The notes: generated from the letters alone by a model not told the origin. Positions 1 through 10,805 are shown, numbered from the stretch's first letter. The stretch: 64,000 nt of DNA from Streptococcus sobrinus DSM 20742 = ATCC 33478 (GCF_000686605.1 NZ_JMLC01000004.1:62001-126000); one strand, 5' to 3'. Program-made: numbers and translations.

Positions 1-282
1 CCGAGTTCGGATGTGAAGCGATCACAATTTGCATCTGGTTCAATTATAAAGGGTAGTGTCAATCATTCCATCGTTTCACGGACTTGTTACATTGATGAAA
101 ATGCTAATGTATCAGATTCGGTCATTTTTCCTAAAGTTACCATTGGCCAAGGTTCGGTCCTTGAACACGTTATCGTTGATAAAACAGTTACCGTTCCAGC
201 TGGCGTGACCTTGCGAGGCAGTGCAGAAAATCCTTTAGTTATTGGTAAAGGACAAGAAATTACTGGAGATATTATTCAATGA
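1..282 (+). CDS. glgD: Glucose-1-phosphate adenylyltransferase subunit GlgD (C-terminal fragment)
   Basis: The reading frame is open from base 1, so the gene begins outside the window and only about 93 C-terminal residues are present. They show the hexapeptide pattern of a left-handed beta-helix ([15 protein letters not shown]), the usual C-terminal domain of ADP-glucose pyrophosphorylase subunits. GlgC/GlgD make ADP-glucose for glycogen synthesis. GlgD rather than GlgC is inferred from position directly before glgA, as in other streptococci. The stop overlaps the glgA start (ATGA), which suggests translational coupling. Confidence 0.8.
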   Translation, partial: PSSDVKRSQFASGSIIKGSVNHSIVSRTCYIDENANVSDSVIFPKVTIGQGSVLEHVIVDKTVTVPAGVTLRGSAENPLVIGKGQEITGDIIQ

Positions 283-1718
283 AAATCATGTTTGTAGCAG
301 CGGAAGGGGCTCCTTTTGCTAAAACTGGCGGTCTGGGCGATGTTATTGGCGCCCTGCCCAAATCACTCGTTAAAAAGGGACATGAAGTTGCTGTAGTTTT
401 ACCTTACTATGATGTTGTAGACAGTAAGTTTGGTGATCAGGTCGAAGATGTCATGTATTATTTCACCAATGTCGGCTGGCGCCACCAGTATGTTGGTGTC
501 AAGAAGTTAGTTCAGGATGGTGTCAGTTTCTATTTTCTAGACAATCAATCTTATTTCTTCCGCGGTCATATTTATGGTGATTGGGATGATGGTGAACGCT
601 TTGCCTTCTTCCAATTGGCAGCCCTTGAACTGATGGAAAAGATTGACTTTATCCCTGATATCCTCCATGTCCATGACTACCATACGGCGATGATTCCTTT
701 TCTACTTAAGGAAAAGTATCATTGGATTAATGCTTATAAGAATATTCGCACTGTCTTCACCATTCATAATATTGAATTCCAAGGCCAATTTGATGCTGGT
801 ATGCTCTGGGAACTCTTTGGAGTTGGCTTTGAGCGTTATGCTGATGGTACCTTGCGCTGGAATGACTGTCTTAACTGGATGAAGGCTGCCGTGCTTTATG
901 CCGACCGAGTGACAACAGTTTCGCCATCTTATGCCCAAGAAATTATGACGCCTGAGTTTGGTAAGGGACTGGATCAAATCATGCGAATGGAATCTGGCAA
1001 GATTTCTGGTATTGTCAATGGAATTGATGCGGACCTCTTTAATCCAGAGACCGACCAGTATTTGGCTACCCCTTTCTCTGTTGATGATTTATCTGGAAAA
1101 GCAGTTAATAAGGCCAAGTTGCAGGAACACCTAGGACTACCCGTGAGAGATGATGTCCCTCTGATTGGGATTGTTTCTCGTTTGACTGACCAAAAGGGTT
1201 TCTCACTGGTTGTTAGCGAGCTCCAGCATATCCTTCAATTTGATTTGCAGATTGTTGTTTTGGGAACTGGCTATGCTGACTATGAAAATAGCTTCTCATG
1301 GTTTGCTAGCCAATACCCTGACAAGTTGTCGGCCAATATTACATTTGATTTGGGCCTGGCTCAACAGATTTATGGGGCAAGTGACCTCTTCCTCATGCCA
1401 TCAGCCTTTGAGCCTTGTGGTCTGTCACAAATGATGGCCATGAGATATGGTAGCCTACCTCTGGTTCACGAAGTTGGCGGCCTGAAAGATACGGTCATTC
1501 CTTACAACGAATTTGACCAAAGCGGAACTGGTTTTTCTTTCCATGGTTTTTCAGGTTATTTAATGACCAAGACCTTAAAATATGCCTTAGAGACATACTT
1601 TGATCGTCAAGATGACTGGAAGTTGCTCCAAGAACATGCTATGTCACAAGATTTTTCATGGGATACAGCTAGTCAGGCTTATGTTGACCTCTACCATGAA
1701 TTAGATTCCGACACATAG
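279..1718 (+). CDS. glgA: Glycogen synthase (ADP-glucose)
   Basis: GT5-family glycogen synthase of 479 residues, the normal length. It transfers glucose from ADP-glucose to the non-reducing end of glycogen in the cytoplasm. The N-terminal KTGGLGDV motif (Lys15) is the ADP-glucose-binding loop, and [11 protein letters not shown] in the second Rossmann domain holds the conserved glutamate of the retaining mechanism. It overlaps glgD by 4 bp and is followed 95 bp later by glgP, so the three form a glycogen operon. The glgA-glgP spacer holds a palindromic repeat (1718-1790) that might lower read-through. Confidence 0.95.
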   Translation: MKIMFVAAEGAPFAKTGGLGDVIGALPKSLVKKGHEVAVVLPYYDVVDSKFGDQVEDVMYYFTNVGWRHQYVGVKKLVQDGVSFYFLDNQSYFFRGHIYGDWDDGERFAFFQLAALELMEKIDFIPDILHVHDYHTAMIPFLLKEKYHWINAYKNIRTVFTIHNIEFQGQFDAGMLWELFGVGFERYADGTLRWNDCLNWMKAAVLYADRVTTVSPSYAQEIMTPEFGKGLDQIMRMESGKISGIVNGIDADLFNPETDQYLATPFSVDDLSGKAVNKAKLQEHLGLPVRDDVPLIGIVSRLTDQKGFSLVVSELQHILQFDLQIVVLGTGYADYENSFSWFASQYPDKLSANITFDLGLAQQIYGASDLFLMPSAFEPCGLSQMMAMRYGSLPLVHEVGGLKDTVIPYNEFDQSGTGFSFHGFSGYLMTKTLKYALETYFDRQDDWKLLQEHAMSQDFSWDTASQAYVDLYHELDSDT

Positions 1719-1790
1719 TTAGGACAGTCAATATTACTGGACTAACTAAGAGCTGGTAATCTCTATAAAGATTGCCGGCTCCCTAGTAAT
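1718..1790 (+). repeat. Palindromic intergenic repeat between glgA and glgP
   Basis: An AGTTAG...CTAACT palindrome enclosing CAG...CTG is followed by a second stem, GAGCtGGtAATCT ... AGATTgCCgGCTC (about 1750-1782). The first half closely matches copies at 4905-4940 and 18497-18530, so it belongs to the dispersed mosaic repeat family of this window. No T-run follows, so it may be an RNA processing or attenuation element rather than a terminator. Confidence 0.6.
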
Positions 1791-1813
1791 TTTAGATAAG
1801 AAGGCATTTAATA

Positions 1814-4210
1814 ATGACACTAAGTAAAGACCAATTTATTCGCGATTTTAAAGATACTCTTCACGAAGAGCAATTGATTAAGGTTCCTGATGCAACACCA
1901 AGAGAGCTCTTTGCCGTCTTGGCTAAAGTCATCCGTAAGTATTATACTCCTCTTTGGTTGGAGCGTAATCGTGCTTTAACCGCCAATAAGGAGAAAATAG
2001 CCTATTATTTCTCTATTGAATTTCTACCAGGTCGTATGTTGGAGACCAACCTGCTCAACCTTGGAATTCTTGATGTCGTAAAAGAGGGCTTTGCTGAACT
2101 AGGTGTCGATTTTGAAAATGTAAAAAATGCAGAGCACGACATGGCCCTCGGTAACGGTGGCCTTGGTCGCTTGGCTGCTGCCTTTATGGATTCTCTTGCA
2201 ACGACTGGTTATCCTGGTTTTGGTAACGGTCTACGTTATCGTTACGGGCTTTTTAAGCAAAAAATTATTGATGGTTATCAGGTCGAATTGCCGGATGATT
2301 GGTTTGGCAGCTTAGGGAATGTCTGGGAAATCCGTAAGGACCATGATGCTGTTGATGTTCGTCTCTTTGGGGATGTCTACCTAGAGCAAAATCAAGAAGG
2401 AAATCTAGTGCCAACCTATCAAAATAGTCAGGTCCTTCGGGCGGTTCCCTATGATGTCCCTCAAATTGGTTTCCAAAATGATGTCGTTAATAATCTGCGC
2501 CTCTGGGATGTGGAAATTCCTGAAGATCAAGAAAGCCTCTATCCAAGTTTAGAGTCTCGCCGAGCTATCCAAGATATCACTGCTATCCTTTATCCTGATG
2601 ATTCGACTCTTGAAGGAAAGCAATTGCGCTTGATTCAAGAATACTTCATGACCAGCGCTGGCCTGCAAACTATCATTAAGCATTACCTCAAGCAGGGAAC
2701 TCCTCTGGAAGATATTTACAAGAAAGTATCAGTCCATATTAATGATACCCATCCTGCCGTGGCACCTGCTGAGTTCATGCGCCTCTTAGTTGATGACTAT
2801 GGACTTGAGTGGGACCAGGCCTGGAAGGCAACCGTTAACACCATGAGCTACACTAACCATACCATCATGTCAGAGGCCTTAGAAAAATGGGATGCTGAGC
2901 TCTTTAAGAAGGTTCTTCCACGGGTTTACCAAATTATCCTAGAAATTGATAACCGTTTTGTTGCGGAACTAGGTAAAGCTGGCTATGATGCCGATGTTGT
3001 CAACAATACTCGTATTGTCAAGGATGACCAAATTCACATGGCTAACCTCGCCATCATTGGCGGTCATTCTGTCAATGGTGTCGCCAAATTACACACGGAA
3101 CTTCTGAAAGAAGATACCCTCAAGAGTTTTTATAAGCTTTATCCAGAAAAATTCAATAATAAGACAAACGGTATTGTAACCCGTCGGTGGACGCAGATTG
3201 CAGCACCTGAACTGTCCAGCGCCATTGACCAGTTTATTGGCAATGGTTGGCGGACTGATATTCACGAATTAGAGGGTCTTTCAACCTATTTAGATGATCA
3301 AGAAGCGCTGGGAACCTTCTATCAGGTAAAGAAGGACGCTAAGGAACGTCTGGCAAATTATATTAAGGAAACGACAGGTTTTCAAGTTTCAACGGATGCA
3401 ATTTTTGATGTTCAAGTCAAAAGGCTCCATGCTTATAAACGGCAGCTACTCAACGTCCTCCATATTATTAAACTCTATTTGGATTTGAAAGACAATCCTG
3501 ATAAGGATATGGTACCGCGTGTCTTTATTTTTGGTGCTAAGGCAGCTCCCGGTTATCATTTTGCCAAGTCGGTTATTAAGATTATCAATGAACTGGCTAG
3601 TCTCATCAATAATGATGAAGGCCTAGAAGGTAAGCTCCATGTCTTCTTCTTAGAAAACTATAATGTTAGTCTGGCTGAATTGATTATTCCAGCAGCAGAT
3701 GTATCTGAGCAAATCTCCTTGGCTTCTAAGGAAGCATCGGGTACATCAAACATGAAGTTTATGATGACTGGTGCCATCACTCTAGCAACACTGGATGGTG
3801 CTAACATTGAAATTAAGGATGAAGTCGGTGATGACAATATTGTAATCTTTGGTATGGATAAGGATGCTGTTTATAACCATTACCGATTAAATGACTACCA
3901 TTCACGTGATTTGTATGATAATGATCCGCTGATTCACCGAGTGATTGATAGTTTTGTTAATGGTACGATACCCAATATTCAAAGTGAGGGTATGGAGATT
4001 TATGAGGCTCTTATCCAACACAATGATGAATACTTCCTATTAGAAGATTTCCATTCTTATATTGAAGCTCAGGAAAAAATTGATCGACTTTATCGTAATA
4101 AGGCAGAGTGGGCTCAAATTACACTGAAAAATATTGCCAAATCTCATAAGTTTACGGCTGATGATACCATTGTGCAGTATGCCAAGGAAATTTGGGAACT
4201 AAAAAAGTAG
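1814..4210 (+). CDS. glgP: Glycogen/maltodextrin phosphorylase
   Basis: GT35 phosphorylase of 798 residues. It releases glucose-1-phosphate from glycogen or maltodextrin using pyridoxal phosphate. The PLP-site motif EASGTSNMKFMMTG is present, with the Schiff-base lysine near residue 648. NGGLGRLAA near the N-terminus and the RLHAYKRQ segment are family hallmarks. It lies last in the glycogen operon. A weak hairpin with T-run (4254-4273) follows the stop. The sequence does not settle whether the substrate is glycogen or maltodextrin; the operon favours glycogen. Confidence 0.93.
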   Translation: MTLSKDQFIRDFKDTLHEEQLIKVPDATPRELFAVLAKVIRKYYTPLWLERNRALTANKEKIAYYFSIEFLPGRMLETNLLNLGILDVVKEGFAELGVDFENVKNAEHDMALGNGGLGRLAAAFMDSLATTGYPGFGNGLRYRYGLFKQKIIDGYQVELPDDWFGSLGNVWEIRKDHDAVDVRLFGDVYLEQNQEGNLVPTYQNSQVLRAVPYDVPQIGFQNDVVNNLRLWDVEIPEDQESLYPSLESRRAIQDITAILYPDDSTLEGKQLRLIQEYFMTSAGLQTIIKHYLKQGTPLEDIYKKVSVHINDTHPAVAPAEFMRLLVDDYGLEWDQAWKATVNTMSYTNHTIMSEALEKWDAELFKKVLPRVYQIILEIDNRFVAELGKAGYDADVVNNTRIVKDDQIHMANLAIIGGHSVNGVAKLHTELLKEDTLKSFYKLYPEKFNNKTNGIVTRRWTQIAAPELSSAIDQFIGNGWRTDIHELEGLSTYLDDQEALGTFYQVKKDAKERLANYIKETTGFQVSTDAIFDVQVKRLHAYKRQLLNVLHIIKLYLDLKDNPDKDMVPRVFIFGAKAAPGYHFAKSVIKIINELASLINNDEGLEGKLHVFFLENYNVSLAELIIPAADVSEQISLASKEASGTSNMKFMMTGAITLATLDGANIEIKDEVGDDNIVIFGMDKDAVYNHYRLNDYHSRDLYDNDPLIHRVIDSFVNGTIPNIQSEGMEIYEALIQHNDEYFLLEDFHSYIEAQEKIDRLYRNKAEWAQITLKNIAKSHKFTADDTIVQYAKEIWELKK

Positions 4211-4253
4211 TGGGTTGAAAAGCTTAGCATTTGAAGAGTTGGAGACAATGGGG

Positions 4254-4273
4254 ATGACAAGATTGTCATTTTT
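4254..4273 (+). terminator. Weak terminator-like hairpin after glgP
   Basis: A 6-bp stem ATGACA/TGTCAT with a 4-nt loop is followed by five T residues, 44 nt after the glgP stop. The stem is short, so efficiency is doubtful. Confidence 0.4.
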
Positions 4274-4299
4274 ACGGTCTTATTTCTGTACGGTTAATT

Positions 4300-5345
4300 T
4301 TGTCACTTTTCCTAACAGTCCGGAAGACTGTTGGAACTGTCACTTACAGTACTGGGAGTTCAACTTTGTTTCCACTTTTTATGGTGGTTGGTAAGCGCAA
4401 TGTTAAAGCGTCAATCCCATCATTACAAATTTTACTTATATATGGAAAGGTAAGATTATTAAGACTTTATACAAAGACTAAACATTTGAAGGGCTTTTTC
4501 ATAGTATAGCGGGGATGAAAACACATTGGCTCTTTGTAAGCTACACAGTGGGTGATAAGAGAATATAGTTGAGAGAATCGGATGGATTCTCTCTTTTTTA
4601 GTGTTCAAGGCAGGCAGTATCTTGATTTCAAAAGTGCCAAAGTTTTTTGAAATCTGTATTTACAAACCATTTATACTTAACCAAATTCAAAATTTGATAG
4701 TTCCTAACGTAGCAAGTTTATCAGTGATTTTTAATCACTGATACGCTACGGTAAGCACTAGGGAGACTTACCTAACTGCCTGACTCTTCCATTTTCAAAT
4801 AGAGCATCGTTTTTGAAAACACCATGGCGTTAGTCGTGCGGACGCAAGAACAAACCGTTTGAGGAAGGGGTTGTTAAATCCAAAGGCGTTTCATGGCGAC
4901 ACGAAGTTAGGACAGCCAATTTTACTGGCCTAATTGAGTTAGTGAGGGAGGGAGCTAGCCCATCGTTATAGAGATTGGCGTTAGGGAGTCAGACAGAAAA
5001 AGCTTTGACAGTCGTCAAAACCTTCATGGTCCCTCACTTTCCAATTTCAAGGTGTCGGGCTAAAATAGTCCACCGAACTATTTGATTACCCCAGCAAGGG
5101 CGACTAGCTTGTTTCGCTGCACCTTGAAGTGGTGTCAAGACAGCAGTCAACTACTGCGACATTTGCTGCTTTAGTAGCTGATGTCTTTGCTCCCTTGCTG
5201 ATGATGAGCCCCTTAATAGGGGCTCGAAAATTCCGTGATTAGCAACCGCACAGTGATTGCTAATCGTATCCCTACGGCGAAACTATCACTTCAAGCTTAC
5301 TTTCGTTCGCTCCCCCTCTAAAATGTCTAGCAAACTGGTAATTAT
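4300..5345. repeat. Gene-free region with mosaic palindromic repeats
   Basis: About 1.5 kb between glgP and the transporter operon has no credible gene. It contains members of the repeat family: AACAGTC/GACTGTT (near 4311-4331), TATCAGTGATT/AATCACTGATA (4720-4743), the GTTAGGACAGCC module (4905-4940), AATAGTC/(g)ACTATT (near 5065-5082), GAGCCCC/GGGGCTC (5207-5225) and ATTAGCAA/TTGCTAAT before CTACGGCGAAACTATC (5237-5290). The 5280-5345 end matches 10957-11030. From 5346 to the next gene I see nothing recognisable. Confidence 0.6.
4569..4598 (+). terminator. Intrinsic terminator
   Basis: A perfect 9-bp stem GAGAGAATC/GATTCTCTC is followed by a run of T. It lies 360 nt after glgP and probably stops read-through from the glycogen operon. 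Confidence 0.7.
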
Positions 5346-5738
5346 AGACTATCTGATTTTTGAATAATATTACAATTCGAACCAATCCTGACGGCTATCT
5401 TCTCGAATACTTTGAAGCTTCAAGTAAAAGACGATTGACCGTCCTTACTATAATTTTATGGTGGCGTTTAAAGTTTTACTCCTACAGCGTCTTCATAATC
5501 TTTCAGACGATAGGATAGCAGCTATTATATTGTTTGTCTTTACCAATTTCGTGGGACTTTTACACGGTTAGCAAATCATATAGAAGTTTACATAACAGAA
5601 AGATATAGAAGCAGTGTATCGTCTGTGTTACAAAGATGATACATTTTTTTAATGATGACATTTTGACGCAATGAAGAAATGTTAATATAAAATATATGCA
5701 TATTGCAAGTTTTCAATTTTCAAGCATGAGGAGAAGCT

Positions 5739-6890
5739 ATGGACAATACACCTATTATTGAGTTTCAAAATGTTAGTAAAGTCTACAGTGGAAATACAGC
5801 TGTAGATAATGTCAGTCTAAAAGTTATGCCGGGTGATTTTATCTGCTTTATTGGTACAAGTGGTTCAGGGAAGACGACCTTGATGAGAATGATTAACCGT
5901 ATGTTAAGACCCACTAATGGAACTATCTTCTTTAAAGGAGAAGACATTAGCCACTTCAATCCCGTTGAATTAAGACGCAAGATTGGTTATGTCATTCAAA
6001 ATATTGGCCTCATGCCTCATATGACAATCTACGAAAATATTACACTGGTCCCCAAACTTTTAAAGTGGTCCGAAAAAGCTAAAAGGGCTAAAGCTAAAGA
6101 ACTTCTTGAACTGGTAGAGTTGCCTGAAGAATTTTTAGAACGCTATCCGTCTGAATTGTCTGGAGGGCAGCAGCAGCGTATCGGGGTAATCAGGGCCCTT
6201 GCTGCTGATCAGGATATTATTTTAATGGATGAACCTTTTGGTGCTCTTGATCCGATCACTCGTGAAGGGATTCAGGATTTAGTGAAATCGCTTCAGGAAA
6301 AAATGGGGAAAACAATTGTCCTAGTGACGCACGATATGGATGAAGCCTTAAAATTGGCTACCAGAATAGTTGTCATGAATGAAGGGAAAATGATCCAAAA
6401 AGATACTCCAACTGGCTTATTGCGTCATCCAGCTACATCATTTGTCGAGAAAATGATTGGTGAGGAGCGACTGATGCATGCTCAAGCAGATATCACTCCT
6501 GTGAAATCCGTGATGCTAAAAAATCCTGTTTCTATTACACCTGATAAGACATTTGCTGAAGCAATTGCATTGATGAGGCGAAAGCGTGTAGACTCACTAT
6601 TGGTCACTGAAGATGACAAGTTGGTGGGGTGGATTGATATTGAAACATTAGGGCAGCATTATCAGAAAAACTTACTTATTTCCGATGTCATTTCTACAAT
6701 CAATTTTTATGTTAAGGAAGATGATCTTCTTCGTGATACGGCTGAGAAAATCTTGAAACGTGGACATGATTACGCTCCGGTTGTTGATTCAGAAAATCAT
6801 TTAAAAGGGATTGTCACACGATCATCTCTGGTAGATATGCTGTATGACATTATTTGGGGAACTCAGGAAGAAGAGACGGAGGTGGAATGA
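5739..6890 (+). CDS. opuCA: Osmoprotectant ABC transporter ATP-binding protein (OpuCA type)
   Basis: ATPase of 383 residues with Walker A GTSGSGKT, signature LSGGQQQRIG and Walker B IILMDEPFGALD, followed by two CBS domains (about residues 255-375). This arrangement is typical of glycine betaine/carnitine/choline importers such as OpuCA. CBS domains in this family respond to ionic strength or to c-di-AMP. It is the first of four overlapping or abutting genes (ATPase, permease, binding protein, permease). A good Shine-Dalgarno GAGGAG precedes the ATG. The substrate is not identifiable from sequence. Confidence 0.88.
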   Translation: MDNTPIIEFQNVSKVYSGNTAVDNVSLKVMPGDFICFIGTSGSGKTTLMRMINRMLRPTNGTIFFKGEDISHFNPVELRRKIGYVIQNIGLMPHMTIYENITLVPKLLKWSEKAKRAKAKELLELVELPEEFLERYPSELSGGQQQRIGVIRALAADQDIILMDEPFGALDPITREGIQDLVKSLQEKMGKTIVLVTHDMDEALKLATRIVVMNEGKMIQKDTPTGLLRHPATSFVEKMIGEERLMHAQADITPVKSVMLKNPVSITPDKTFAEAIALMRRKRVDSLLVTEDDKLVGWIDIETLGQHYQKNLLISDVISTINFYVKEDDLLRDTAEKILKRGHDYAPVVDSENHLKGIVTRSSLVDMLYDIIWGTQEEETEVE

Positions 6891-7528
6891 TGAATGACTT
6901 TTTTGCGCAATACGGTCATCAATTACTGGTGAAAACTTGGGAGCAGATTTATATTTCTGCCTTAGCGCTTGCCTTTGGGATTCTTATTGCCATTCCCTTA
7001 GGAACAGTTCTGACACGATTTCCGAAAACAGCCAAAATAGTTATCGGTATCACTGGAATGTTGCAAACAATTCCTAGCTTAGCACTTTTGGCTATGATGA
7101 TTCCTCTTTTTGGAGTCGGAAAAGCTCCTGCTGTTGCCGCTTTATTTATCTATTCTTTATTACCTATTTTGAGAAACACCTATGTCGGCCTTCAGAATGT
7201 TGATCCTAGTTTGACGGACAGTGCCAAAGGAATGGGGATGGCTCCGCTTCAATCTATCCTTCAAGTTGAATTGCCCTTGGCTATGCCGGTTATCATGACA
7301 GGGATTAGACTGTCAGCGATTTATGTTATTGCTTGGGCAACTTTGGCTTCTTATATAGGTGCTGGAGGTTTAGGAGATTTGATTTTCAGCGGTTTAAATC
7401 TCTTTCAGCCTAAACTGATTATTGGTGGGACAATACCAGTTATCCTATTATCTCTTGTTTCAGATTATTTATTGGGATTGTTAGAGAAATATATTGTTCC
7501 CAGACAAGAAAGGAAGGCATTGCAGTGA
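6887..7528 (+). CDS. opuCB: Osmoprotectant ABC transporter permease (OpuCB type)
   Basis: Membrane permease of about 213 residues with the BPD_transp_1 fold and an EAA-like loop (DSAKGMGMAPLQSILQVELPLAMP). It forms the pore together with the second permease of the operon. The start is placed at the ATG overlapping the stop of the ATPase gene (ATGA), with GGAGG just upstream. The second ATG, 3 nt later, is equally possible. A longer reading frame from 6854 lacks a ribosome-binding site and was not used. Confidence 0.87.
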   Translation: MMNDFFAQYGHQLLVKTWEQIYISALALAFGILIAIPLGTVLTRFPKTAKIVIGITGMLQTIPSLALLAMMIPLFGVGKAPAVAALFIYSLLPILRNTYVGLQNVDPSLTDSAKGMGMAPLQSILQVELPLAMPVIMTGIRLSAIYVIAWATLASYIGAGGLGDLIFSGLNLFQPKLIIGGTIPVILLSLVSDYLLGLLEKYIVPRQERKALQ

Positions 7529-8463
7529 TGAAAAGAAAAAAGACGTTTTGGCGACTGATTGGCCTAGTCCTTATCATCTTAGTTCCTTTGCTGTCTTTTG
7601 TTGGCTACAAGACAATGAGAAAATCTCAAGGGGTTGATATAAAAATAACCTCTATGACATCAACGGAATCTAGTATCATGGCTAATATGATTTCTGAGTT
7701 AATTAATCATGAATTAGGCTATCAGACTACCTTGATTACAAACTTGGGTTCTGCCAATGTTCAGCATCAAGCTCTCTTGAGAGGAGATGCAGATATCGCT
7801 TCTATACGCTATACAGGGACAGATTTAACAGGAACTTTATCATTGCCGGCGGAAAAGGATCCGCAAAAAGCTTCTAGGACAGTCAAAAAAGAGTTTCAAA
7901 AGCGATTTGATCAAACTTGGTTCCCGACTTATGGTTTTTCTGATACCTATGCCTTTATGGTAACATCGGATTACGCAAAAAAATATAATCTCCAGACTGT
8001 TTCTGATTTAAAAAAAGTTCAATCAAGTGCAAAAGTAGGAGTGGACAGCACTTGGATGAACCGTGAGGGCGATGGCTACCGTGATTTTGCTAAAGCCTAT
8101 GGTTTTAATTTTAAAAGCATCTATCCTATGCAAATTGGTCTGGTTTATGACGCAGTGGAAAGCGATAAAATGCAGACAGTTCTGGGGTATTCAACTGATG
8201 GGCGCATTTCTAGCTATGACTTAACGATATTGGAGGATGATAAACGTTTCTTCCCTCCTTATGAAGCTTCAATGGTTGTTAACAATAATCTCTTGAGAAA
8301 ATACCCCAAGTTAAAGAAGGTCTTACACCGTCTAGATGGCAAGATTAACTTGAAAATGATGCAGCAATTAAACTATCAGGTAGATGATAAATTATTGGAA
8401 CCTTCTGTTGTGGCCCATAACTTTTTAAGGGAACATAATTATTTTAGGGAGGCAGGTGATTAA
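7525..8463 (+). CDS. opuCC: Osmoprotectant-binding protein, membrane-anchored (OpuCC type)
   Basis: Substrate-binding protein of the OpuAC family, about 312 residues. It should capture a quaternary-amine osmolyte and deliver it to the two permeases. The N-terminus is one hydrophobic segment after KRKK. Unlike usual Gram-positive binding proteins it shows no lipobox cysteine (the segment ends LLSFVGYK), so it is probably held by an uncleaved helix. The start is GTG at 7525 or ATG at 7528, overlapping the previous stop. Confidence 0.85.
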   Translation: MMKRKKTFWRLIGLVLIILVPLLSFVGYKTMRKSQGVDIKITSMTSTESSIMANMISELINHELGYQTTLITNLGSANVQHQALLRGDADIASIRYTGTDLTGTLSLPAEKDPQKASRTVKKEFQKRFDQTWFPTYGFSDTYAFMVTSDYAKKYNLQTVSDLKKVQSSAKVGVDSTWMNREGDGYRDFAKAYGFNFKSIYPMQIGLVYDAVESDKMQTVLGYSTDGRISSYDLTILEDDKRFFPPYEASMVVNNNLLRKYPKLKKVLHRLDGKINLKMMQQLNYQVDDKLLEPSVVAHNFLREHNYFREAGD

Positions 8464-9129
8464 ATGAAAGATATGACTATGTGGGAGCAGTTTTTCTATT
8501 ATTTCAGTCACAATGGCGATTACGTCTTTACTCAATTTATTAGACATTTTCTAATTTCCATATATGGTGTCCTGTTAGCAGCAATTGTCGGTATTCCTTT
8601 GGGAATTTTGATCGCACGAAGAAGCAGATTAAGAAGTGTTGTTATGGGAATAGCCAATGTTCTGCAGACCATTCCGTCCTTGGCTATGATTTCAATTCTT
8701 ATGTTGGGATTGGGCTTGGGTATGAAAACCGTTGTTGCAACTGTATTCTTATACTCTTTACTGCCTATCATTGGCAATACTTATTCTGGTATCAGGAGTG
8801 TTAACGATGATCTCGTTGATGCAGCGAGAGGTATGGGAATGACAAAGTTACAAAGATTATTCATGGTAGAAATCCCATTATCGCTTTCCGTTATTATGGC
8901 AGGTATCCGAAATGCACTGGTTATTGCAGTAGGCATAACTGCTATTGGTGCCTTTGTAGGCGGTGGCGGTTTGGGAGATATTATTGTTCGAGGAACAAAT
9001 GCCACAAATGGCGGAGCGATCATTTTAGCAGGGTCTTTGCCAACGGCTTTGATGGCTGTCGTTTCAGATTTAGCTTTGGGATTTATTCAAAGATTGTTAG
9101 AACCTAAAGGAGCTTCTGTCCATACTTAG
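8464..9129 (+). CDS. opuCD: Osmoprotectant ABC transporter permease (OpuCD type)
   Basis: Second permease, 221 residues, with the same BPD_transp_1 architecture and EAA-like loop (DAARGMGMTKLQRLFMVEIPLSLS) as the first. The two permeases are clearly related and should form a heterodimer. The ATG follows the previous stop directly, with a Shine-Dalgarno GGGAGG upstream, so translation is coupled. The operon ends here. The 298-bp gap to the next gene holds a weak AGCTG/CAGCT hairpin just after the stop and a cre-like site near its end. Confidence 0.87.
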   Translation: MKDMTMWEQFFYYFSHNGDYVFTQFIRHFLISIYGVLLAAIVGIPLGILIARRSRLRSVVMGIANVLQTIPSLAMISILMLGLGLGMKTVVATVFLYSLLPIIGNTYSGIRSVNDDLVDAARGMGMTKLQRLFMVEIPLSLSVIMAGIRNALVIAVGITAIGAFVGGGGLGDIIVRGTNATNGGAIILAGSLPTALMAVVSDLALGFIQRLLEPKGASVHT

Positions 9130-9365
9130 CTGGATAAACAGCTCTTGGCTTGCTTCTTGGCGTTGTCTCTCTATTGTAACTTGTAGTAGGGAAGCCTGTG
9201 AAATAGGGGAAGGGTTATTTGGTTTATACCTGTCTGGATTAGTCCAGTTGTAAAAGATTGGGGAAGCAAGTCGTAAAAATATCGGATGTCATTAACTTAT
9301 TTATCTATAAGATCTATTTTTTAAACTTTTTTCATTACTTTGTGTAAGGCTTTGAGCAAATATTT

Positions 9366-9379
9366 TGTAATCGTTTGCA
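9366..9379 (+). promoter_or_regulatory. cre-like CcpA site upstream of nox
   Basis: TGTAATCGTTTGCA fits the catabolite-responsive element pattern TGNAANCGNWWNCA. It lies 48 nt before the nox start, near or within the promoter. CcpA control of NADH oxidase is plausible in streptococci. This is a consensus match only. Confidence 0.45.
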
Positions 9380-9427
9380 CTTTGTGATAGACTCCAAGTG
9401 TAACACTAATAGAAAGTTGGATAAGCT

Positions 9428-10798
9428 ATGTCAAAAGTTGTTGTTGTCGGAACCAATCATGCTGGTACAGCAGCTGTTAAAACGATTCTGAGTCATTATG
9501 GTTCTGAAAATGAAGTTGTTACTTTTGATCAGAACTCAAATATTTCATTCTTGGGCTGCGGTATGGCCCTGTGGATTGGTAACCAAATCTCAACTGGTGA
9601 TGGTCTATTTTATTCAAGCAAGGAAGAACTCGAAAGCCTTGGTGCTAAGGTTTATATGAATTCACCTGTGACTCATATTGACTATGACAAAAAGGTTGTC
9701 ACTGCCATTGTTGATGGCAAGGAACATCAGGAGTCCTATGATAAATTGATTTTGGCTACTGGGTCTCAGCCTATTCTTCCTCCTATCAAAGGGGCTGCTA
9801 TTAAAGAGGGCTCAAGAGAGTTTGAATCAACTCTGGATAATCTTCAATTTATAAAGCTTTATCAAAATGCTAAGGATATTATTGAAAGACTTAAAGATAA
9901 AAATATTAATCGCGTAGCTGTTGTGGGAGCTGGTTATATAGGGGTTGAATTAGCTGAAGCCTTCCAACGTAAAGGGAAAGAGGTTGTCCTTATTGATGTA
10001 GCTGATACCTGTATGGCAGGCTATTATGATAAGGATCTAACGGACTTGATGTCTAGAAATCTTTCAGAACATGGTATTGAATTAGCCTTTGGCCAGACAG
10101 TTAAGGAAATTTCCGGTCAGAGTAAGGTTGAAAAAATTATTACTGATAAGGCCGAATTTGATGTGGATATGGTTCTTATGGCAGTTGGTTTTCGGCCTAA
10201 TACAGCCTTGGGTGAAGGCAAACTCAAAACTTTTCGCAATGGGGCCTGGATTGTTGACAAGAAACAAGAGACCAATATAAAAGATGTCTATGCTATCGGT
10301 GATTGTTCGACTATCTATGATAATGCTACTGGAGAGACGAATTATATTGCTTTGGCCTCTAACGCTCTTCGGACCGGTATTGTTGCAGCTCATAATGCCG
10401 CTGGTCATGAATTAGAAGGAATTGGGGTACAGGGTTCTAATGGCATTTCTATTTATGGACTTAATATGGTTTCGACAGGATTGACTTTGGAAAAAGCACG
10501 GCGCTTGGGCTTTAATGCCGATGTGACAGAAATTACCGATTTGCAAAAACCTGAATTTATGGAGACACAGAATGAGCCTGTAACACTTAAGGTTGTCTAT
10601 GATAAGGACAATCGTCGAGTTCTGGGAGCTCAGATGGCATCTAAAGAAAATATCTCTATGGGAATTCACATGTTTTCCTTAGCTATTCAAGAAGGTGTTA
10701 CTATTGATAGATTAGCCTTGATGGATATCTTCTTCCTGCCTCATTTTAATAAACCCTACAATTACATTACCATGGCAGCTCTTGGAGCAGAGAAATAA
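9428..10798 (+). CDS. nox: H2O-forming NADH oxidase
   Basis: FAD-dependent oxidase of 456 residues in the pyridine nucleotide-disulfide oxidoreductase class. It reduces O2 to water with NADH and regenerates NAD+ in a fermenting aerotolerant cell. A single redox cysteine, Cys44 ([10 protein letters not shown]), is at the position of the catalytic cysteine of streptococcal and enterococcal Nox/Npr. The NAD site is [13 protein letters not shown] (about 160-172) and the FAD motif VYAIGDC is near residue 290. Water-forming rather than peroxide-forming is inferred from similarity to Nox-2. Confidence 0.9.
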   Translation: MSKVVVVGTNHAGTAAVKTILSHYGSENEVVTFDQNSNISFLGCGMALWIGNQISTGDGLFYSSKEELESLGAKVYMNSPVTHIDYDKKVVTAIVDGKEHQESYDKLILATGSQPILPPIKGAAIKEGSREFESTLDNLQFIKLYQNAKDIIERLKDKNINRVAVVGAGYIGVELAEAFQRKGKEVVLIDVADTCMAGYYDKDLTDLMSRNLSEHGIELAFGQTVKEISGQSKVEKIITDKAEFDVDMVLMAVGFRPNTALGEGKLKTFRNGAWIVDKKQETNIKDVYAIGDCSTIYDNATGETNYIALASNALRTGIVAAHNAAGHELEGIGVQGSNGISIYGLNMVSTGLTLEKARRLGFNADVTEITDLQKPEFMETQNEPVTLKVVYDKDNRRVLGAQMASKENISMGIHMFSLAIQEGVTIDRLALMDIFFLPHFNKPYNYITMAALGAEK

Positions 10799-10805
10799 AA
10801 AGTAC

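Noticed and set aside
4300..4509. 69-codon frame between glgP and the transporter operon
   Set aside because: No ribosome-binding site and part of it is repeat DNA; no recognisable protein features.
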